20,941 nt of DNA from a bacterium (GTDB taxonomy: Bacteria; Bacillota_I; Bacilli_A; RF39; UBA660), in assembly GCA_004560915.1 (NCBI GenBank), contig SFTR01000002.1, positions 1 through 20,941 of the forward strand, read 5' to 3'. The position numbers and the translations under genes were made by a program. A model generated the notes under the pieces. It was given only the letters and a program-made list of their open reading frames with translations. It had not been told where the DNA came from and did no database searches. Of this stretch, positions 16,275 through 20,941 are shown one piece after another. Numbering within the stretch: position 1 is the stretch's first letter; every line of letters starts with the position of its first letter.

Positions 16275-17496
16275 TATTCTTAGTTGGATATTTACTAGTG
16301 ATAACATGTACTTCTTTTTTACATTCGAGAAGTACTTTTTTATTGTTATAATTTTTTAATACTTTGATAATTATGTCTGCAATCTCTATAAAATCTTTGT
16401 CATTTAAGCCTCTTGTAGTCATTGCTGCACTACCTATTCTTAAACCACTTGTTATACTTGGTTTTTCTGTATCAAATGGTATTGCATTTTTATTAACAGT
16501 TATATTTATTTTATCAAGTGTTTCTTCTGCTTCTTTACCAGTTAATCCAAAACTAGATTTAACATCTATTAACATTAAGTGGTTATCTGTTGAATTAGAT
16601 ACTACTTTTACATTATTCTTTTTGAATTCTTCTGCCATAGCATTTGCATTTTTAATTATATTTTTAGCATATTCTTTGAATTCTGGTTGTAATGCTTCAT
16701 AGAAACATTGTGCTTTTGCTGCGATTACATGCATAAGTGGTCCACCTTGTATACCTGGGAATACTACTTTATTTATCTTTTTAATTATTTCTTCATTATT
16801 AGTTAGTATTAATCCACCTCTTGGGCCTCTTAGTGTTTTATGAGTAGTTGATGTTACTACGTCAGCATATGGTACTGGATTCATATGAAGTCCCGCTGCT
16901 ACCAGACCTGCTATATGGGCCATATCTACCATTAAGTAAGCACCACATTTATCAGCAATTTCTCTAAACTTTTTGAAGTCTATACTTCTACTATAAGCAC
17001 TACATCCTGCAATTATCATTTTTGGTTTTTCTTTTATAGCAAGTTCTTCTATTTTCTTATAATCTAAAGTTTCACTTTCTGGATCTAATTCATATGAAAC
17101 TATTTCATAGTCAATACCACTAAAACTTACTTTGCTTCCATGAGTTAAGTGTCCTCCTTGAGCAAGTGACATTCCTAGTACTTTATCACCTTGATTTAAT
17201 AATGCTCTATAAACTGCCATATTAGCTGAACTTCCACTATGTGGTTGAACATTCGCATAAGCACTTCCAAATAATTTACAAGCATATTCTATTGCTTTAT
17301 TTTCAAAAATATCGATGTATTCACATCCTCCATAATACCTCTTTCCTGGGTATCCTTCAGCATATTTATTAGTTAAGATACTACCTTGTAATTCTAATAT
17401 AGCTTTAGATACATAGTTTTCACTTGCTATTAATTCTATATTATTTTGCTGTCTTTTCTTTTCTAAATTTAATGCCTTTCTTAAATCTATATCCAT
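16267..17496 (-). CDS. glyA: Serine hydroxymethyltransferase
   Basis: This PLP enzyme converts serine and tetrahydrofolate to glycine and 5,10-methylene-tetrahydrofolate in the cytoplasm, feeding one-carbon metabolism. The 409-residue length is normal. [11 protein letters not shown] (20-30), [16 protein letters not shown] (44-59), QPHSGSSAN (84-92) and [12 protein letters not shown] (189-200) are characteristic. [15 protein letters not shown] (214-228) holds the PLP-binding Lys220. A strong AGGTGAAGG site precedes the ATG. The gene is a single unit, downstream of the ABC permease but with its own promoter. Its last codons overlap ybaK and also contain that gene's terminator. No glycine riboswitch fits in the 71-base upstream gap. 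Confidence 0.97.
   Translation of the reverse strand: MDIDLRKALNLEKKRQQNNIELIASENYVSKAILELQGSILTNKYAEGYPGKRYYGGCEYIDIFENKAIEYACKLFGSAYANVQPHSGSSANMAVYRALLNQGDKVLGMSLAQGGHLTHGSKVSFSGIDYEIVSYELDPESETLDYKKIEELAIKEKPKMIIAGCSAYSRSIDFKKFREIADKCGAYLMVDMAHIAGLVAAGLHMNPVPYADVVTSTTHKTLRGPRGGLILTNNEEIIKKINKVVFPGIQGGPLMHVIAAKAQCFYEALQPEFKEYAKNIIKNANAMAEEFKKNNVKVVSNSTDNHLMLIDVKSSFGLTGKEAEETLDKINITVNKNAIPFDTEKPSITSGLRIGSAAMTTRGLNDKDFIEIADIIIKVLKNYNNKKVLLECKKEVHVITSKYPTKNIK
16308..16341 (+). terminator. Plus-strand terminator of the ybaK operon, inside glyA
   Basis: GTACTTCT (16308-16315) and AGAAGTAC (16328-16335) form an 8-base stem with a 12-base loop, followed by six T residues. The tract is on the plus-strand exit only, so it should end ybaK transcripts and not glyA ones. 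It lies wholly within glyA coding sequence. Confidence 0.75.
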
Positions 17497-17516
17497 ATTA
17501 CCTTCACCTCATTATA

Positions 17517-17525
17517 ATTATAACA
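17517..17525 (-). promoter_or_regulatory. Extended -10 promoter for glyA
   Basis: The minus strand reads TGTTATAAT, with a second TATAAT directly downstream (17516-17511). No -35 match is seen. The predicted leader is about 14 bases. Confidence 0.55.
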
Positions 17526-17533
17526 AATATTAA

Positions 17534-17545
17534 AAGATATATCTT
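17534..17545. promoter_or_regulatory. 12-base perfect palindrome upstream of glyA
   Basis: AAGATATATCTT is its own reverse complement and covers the expected -35 position of the glyA promoter. It could be an operator or a weak stem after the ABC permease gene. In such an AT-rich region chance is possible. Confidence 0.3.
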
Positions 17546-17567
17546 CTCTAAATATAGCTTTTTTACA

Positions 17568-20483
17568 TTATTCTACTGATTTTAATGATTCAACCATCTT
17601 AATATGCTTTAAACTAAAGTATGTAGCTATGTCAACTAATATTGTAAATATGAGTGTTATACCTAAAGAATATATATAACTATAAATAGATATTTTAGGA
17701 CTAAACATAGTAATATCAAGTTCACAAGTTTTAATTATATACATAGTAAGAGCGTATCCTACGAAACATCCAAGTAACATACCAATAAATGTTAGTATTT
17801 TGTTTTCTCTTCCGATGTAATTATATACTTCATTATCGTAGAATCCTAATACTTTAATTGATGCTAGTTCTCTTTTTCTTTCACTAATATTTATACTTGA
17901 TAAGTTATAAAGTACTACGAATGCTAAAAGCCCTGCTGAAACTATTAATATACCTGATACTTGTCCAAAGTTTTCCATTGCTTCATCAAATACAGTTCTA
18001 CTAAGTGAATTGTATGTTAGTTTAGAAACTGAATCATATTCTTTTAGTCTCTTTGATAAATCTTTTCTTGTTTCTTCATTTAAGTTATCTACTTTTACAA
18101 ACATAGTATTATATGAGTCACTATTATATAATTTCTTGCTCATGTAAATATAATGCATTATGTAGTTTTCAGTACTTCCACCTACTTTTGTAGTGTATTC
18201 CTTATCATCAAGTTTAATCTTTAGAGTATCATTTTCTTTTAATTTAAGAAGTTTATATAACTTTTCTGAAACATATACTTTATCATCTAGAGTATATTCT
18301 TTTTCAGTTTTTCTATCTTGTATCTTTATAAAGTCTTCATAGTTGTCAAATGGTATTATAAGTTGTACTGATTGATTAGTATCTTTATTTATAATATCTA
18401 TTGCTTCTTTATTTACTTTTAGTGTTTCTTTAAATTCTTTGAATTTTGATATTTCTTCATAGTCTTTATCTAAAGATTTACTATCCTTATTAAATGTTAT
18501 TTCTAAATCATAACTAAATATCTTTTCATATTGGTTTGGTACCATATCAGTTATACAATCTTTTAAACCAAATCCTGCGATTATAAGTCCTGTACATCCA
18601 GCTATACCAAATATTGTCATTAAGAATCTTTTTTTGTATCTAAATACATTTCTTACTGTTACTTTTCTTGAGAATGATAAGTGTTTCCATATGAATGGTA
18701 TTCTTTCTAAAAGTACTCTTTTACCTGCGGCTGGACTTTTTGGTCTTAGTAGTTCTGCTGGTACTTCTTTTAATGATTTTTTAACTGCTAAGTATGTTGA
18801 CAATAGTATGCAACCTATTGCTATCAAAGAACCTATAAGTGCACTTGATGTATCAAATCCATTAACAAAGTCTCCTAGTGTATACATTAAACTATACATT
18901 CCATAGATTATACTTGGTATTGTGTTTGAACCTATTATTACACCTAATACTGAACCTATAGTAGTCGCAAGTAAAGCATAAATAATATATTTAAATAGTA
19001 TTTGATTATCATTGTATCCTAAGGATTTTAGTGTACCAAGTTCTCCTCTTTCTTCTTCAACCATTCTTGTCATAGTAGTTAAACTTACAAGTACAGCAAC
19101 GATATAAAATAATAATGGGAATACTTTAGCTAGTTTGTTAATTCTTTCACTATCTTGAGAAAAACTATAATATCCAACGTTAGAATCTAAATCTAGAATA
19201 TACCATTCAGGTTTTTCAAGTTCATCTATTTCTTTTCTAGCATCTTCAATTTTCTTATAAGCGTCTTCAAACTCTTTATCAGCTTTCTTTCTATTATCTT
19301 CAAGTTCTTTTCTTGCTTTTGCTATTTCTTTTTTACCATTATTTATTTTAGTTCTGGCACTTGATATTTCTTTATATGTTTTCTTTTCTTCTTTAAGTAG
19401 AGTGTTATAGCCATCATTTAATTTCTTTAAGTTTGATTCTAAAGCTGAAAGCTGTGCTTTTAATGCAGTTGTGTCTCCACCTACATTTTCTAAGTAAGCA
19501 ATATTCTTTTTAAGAGTAGCAATTCCATCATTAACTTTTTTCTTATTAGACTCTATTTCCGCTTTCTTAGTTTTAAAAGTTTCTTTAGCTTTCTTTTCAT
19601 TATTATTTAGTTTTGTTAAATTACTATTTAAAGTTTTTTCGTTTTTATCTATTTTATCTTTCGCATCATCTAACTTTTTATATGCATCTTTTTTCTCTTT
19701 ATTATATTTATCAATATTATCATTTAATTCTTTTAATGCATCATTTTTTTCTTTGTTAAATCTTGTTTCTATAAATTCATTTGTTATAACTTCTAGTTTA
19801 TCTTCTTCGCTGTTTATAAGCTGTTCATATTTTTTTGAATAAGTACTTTCATTATTATTAAGTTTTATATAGGCTTCCGTGTAATAATCAATATTAAAGT
19901 TAGTAATTAGTGAATACATATAGAAGTTAACTTTACCATTTAGTAGTTTAGTACTTCCTCTTTCACGAGATACATATAATGGGCTTTTTACAAAACCAAC
20001 GATTTCAAGTGTTTGTTCTTTTAAGTTATCATCTTCTATAGTAATTGTGTCTCCGATTTTATATTCTCCTAAATCTTTATTTTTTTCTATTACACATTCT
20101 TTATTTGTTTCAGGTAGTCTTCCATCAGTAACAATTAGTTTATTCATTTTAGCATTTGGATCATATGAATGAACTTTTACTACATAGTCATCATCCACTC
20201 TTATAAGGGCATCTATACTATAAGATGGTTCTATGTCATATCCATCATTTTTTAATTTTTCTATTTCTTCATCTGTAATTCCCCAAGTTGACATTAAATT
20301 AATATCATAAACATTTTGTTTCTTAAAGTATTCATCTATACTACTTTCCATATTAGGAGAAGTTTGTCTAATACCAGTAAAGAATCCTACTCCTAAAAGT
20401 ACTATTGCTAAGATAGATAAGAATCTTTTAAATGTTTTTTTGATACTTAGGAAACTTTGTTTAGTTAGTGTTTTCACTACCAT
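17568..20483 (-). CDS. FtsX/MacB-type ABC transporter permease with coiled-coil insertion
   Basis: This 971-residue permease has a membrane helix at about 20-38 and a MacB-like periplasmic-type domain (about 45-240). A long charged coiled coil covers about 241-424. A first FtsX domain follows (about 450-580, with TTMTRMVEEERGELGTLKSLGY), then a second half: a helix near 620, another extracellular domain, and a second FtsX domain (near RKRELASIKVLGFYDNEV). This two-FtsX layout with PEWYILDLDSNVGYYSF after the coiled coil is typical of large Bacillota permeases of unknown substrate. Such systems usually do not transport small solutes; many export or sense peptides or perform mechanical work at the envelope. 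The ATG overlaps the ATPase stop by 7 bases, after an AAAGGA site, so the pair is translationally coupled. No convincing terminator follows it. Confidence 0.85.
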   Translation of the reverse strand: MVVKTLTKQSFLSIKKTFKRFLSILAIVLLGVGFFTGIRQTSPNMESSIDEYFKKQNVYDINLMSTWGITDEEIEKLKNDGYDIEPSYSIDALIRVDDDYVVKVHSYDPNAKMNKLIVTDGRLPETNKECVIEKNKDLGEYKIGDTITIEDDNLKEQTLEIVGFVKSPLYVSRERGSTKLLNGKVNFYMYSLITNFNIDYYTEAYIKLNNNESTYSKKYEQLINSEEDKLEVITNEFIETRFNKEKNDALKELNDNIDKYNKEKKDAYKKLDDAKDKIDKNEKTLNSNLTKLNNNEKKAKETFKTKKAEIESNKKKVNDGIATLKKNIAYLENVGGDTTALKAQLSALESNLKKLNDGYNTLLKEEKKTYKEISSARTKINNGKKEIAKARKELEDNRKKADKEFEDAYKKIEDARKEIDELEKPEWYILDLDSNVGYYSFSQDSERINKLAKVFPLLFYIVAVLVSLTTMTRMVEEERGELGTLKSLGYNDNQILFKYIIYALLATTIGSVLGVIIGSNTIPSIIYGMYSLMYTLGDFVNGFDTSSALIGSLIAIGCILLSTYLAVKKSLKEVPAELLRPKSPAAGKRVLLERIPFIWKHLSFSRKVTVRNVFRYKKRFLMTIFGIAGCTGLIIAGFGLKDCITDMVPNQYEKIFSYDLEITFNKDSKSLDKDYEEISKFKEFKETLKVNKEAIDIINKDTNQSVQLIIPFDNYEDFIKIQDRKTEKEYTLDDKVYVSEKLYKLLKLKENDTLKIKLDDKEYTTKVGGSTENYIMHYIYMSKKLYNSDSYNTMFVKVDNLNEETRKDLSKRLKEYDSVSKLTYNSLSRTVFDEAMENFGQVSGILIVSAGLLAFVVLYNLSSINISERKRELASIKVLGFYDNEVYNYIGRENKILTFIGMLLGCFVGYALTMYIIKTCELDITMFSPKISIYSYIYSLGITLIFTILVDIATYFSLKHIKMVESLKSVE

Positions 20484-20941
20484 TCAATCCTTTCTATATC
20501 AACTGGTTTCTTATTAATAACAACCTCTTCAACTTTTCCACTTTTAAATTTAATGACTTTGTCAGCCATTGGAGCAATAGCAGTGTTATGAGTGATAATT
20601 ATTACTGTCATTTTTCTTTTTCTACAAGTATCTTGTAATAGTTTTAGTATTTGTTTTCCAGTAACGTAGTCTAAAGCTCCGGTTGGTTCATCACACAAAA
20701 GTACATTTGGATTTTTAGCTAGTGCTCTTGCGATAGAAACTCTTTGTTGTTCTCCACCTGATAATTGTGCTGGAAAGTTATTGAGTCTATCTTTTAATCC
20801 TACATTTATTAGCGTTTCTTTAGGAGACAAGGAATTCTTACATATTTCAGTTGCTAGTTCTACATTTTCAAGTGCTGTTAAATTTTGTATAAGATTATAG
20901 AATTGGAATACAAAACCTATATTAGTTCTTCTATATTTAAT
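20477..20941 (-). CDS. ABC transporter ATPase, MacB/LolD type (partial, cut by right edge)
   Basis: The frame stays open to the edge; the N-terminus with Walker A is outside the window. Visible in order are [21 protein letters not shown] (Q-loop, coded at about 20920-20860), the signature [16 protein letters not shown], Walker [13 protein letters not shown] and the H-loop Thr-His in IIITHN. These place it in the MacB/LolD/FtsE-like family that partners FtsX-type permeases. It powers the adjacent permease by ATP hydrolysis at the inner face of the membrane. The TTG at 20830 is an internal leucine codon, not the start. The last codons contain the ribosome-binding site and start of the permease gene. 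Confidence 0.93.
   Translation of the reverse strand: MKYRRTNIGFVFQFYNLIQNLTALENVELATEICKNSLSPKETLINVGLKDRLNNFPAQLSGGEQQRVSIARALAKNPNVLLCDEPTGALDYVTGKQILKLLQDTCRKRKMTVIIITHNTAIAPMADKVIKFKSGKVEEVVINKKPVDIERIEW

Noticed and set aside
17497..17567. Glycine riboswitch upstream of glyA
   Set aside because: The gap is only 71 bases, with no paired-helix pattern of the required size.
20828..20830. TTG as start of the ABC ATPase
   Set aside because: The frame continues upstream with a recognisable Q-loop to the window edge, so this is an internal leucine.

Overview
The window looks like chromosome from a very AT-rich, low-GC Gram-positive-type bacterium (Bacillota or a Mollicutes-related gut lineage such as RF39; this is inference). 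Grounds are the strong A/T bias, AddA/AddB instead of RecBCD, a lipobox lipoprotein, purine-rich Shine-Dalgarno sites, a BspA-type leucine-rich-repeat protein and tightly packed genes. The standard code fits: Trp is TGG and the reading frames are intact. All 16 visible stop codons are TAA (10) or TAG (6); none is TGA. No rRNA, tRNA, CRISPR array, insertion sequence or phage gene was seen. No gene-free stretch exceeds 300 bases.

Left third (1-7530, all minus strand): one compact putative operon. In transcription order it encodes a CtpE-like P-type cation ATPase, a membrane protein joining a zinc ribbon to a leucine-rich-repeat array, a radical SAM/SPASM enzyme, a 128-residue protein ending in GGSYGGGSS plus fifteen asparagines, a double-zinc-ribbon membrane protein, and a gene leaving the left edge. 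That last gene shows a frame anomaly at a T6 run. A radical SAM/SPASM enzyme translationally coupled to a small low-complexity protein resembles a RiPP maturase and precursor pair. This is the best candidate here for an undescribed system, but its function is inferred from context only.

Middle (7531-16274): a small MazG-like NTP pyrophosphatase is coupled to a diacylglycerol-kinase-family lipid kinase (minus). A divergent lipoprotein of unknown function (plus) converges on addB-addA (minus). addB-addA encodes the double-strand-break helicase-nuclease, with an AddB that is short and lacks a visible Walker A motif. Next come a small coiled-coil protein (minus) and, diverging from it, a two-gene plus-strand operon: a signal-peptidase-I-like membrane protein lacking the catalytic Ser and His, coupled to a YbaK-type aminoacyl-tRNA deacylase.

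Right part (16267-20941, minus): glyA (serine hydroxymethyltransferase) converges on and overlaps ybaK by 8 bases. The ybaK terminator lies inside the glyA coding sequence. Upstream are a large FtsX/MacB-type ABC permease with a long coiled-coil insertion and its ATPase, which is cut by the right edge.

Regulatory layout: most transcription units begin with an extended -10 element, often TGTTATAAT, placed 0-20 bases before the start codon. Predicted leaders are therefore extremely short, and one is probably absent. Several terminator hairpins contain the stop codon of the gene they end.
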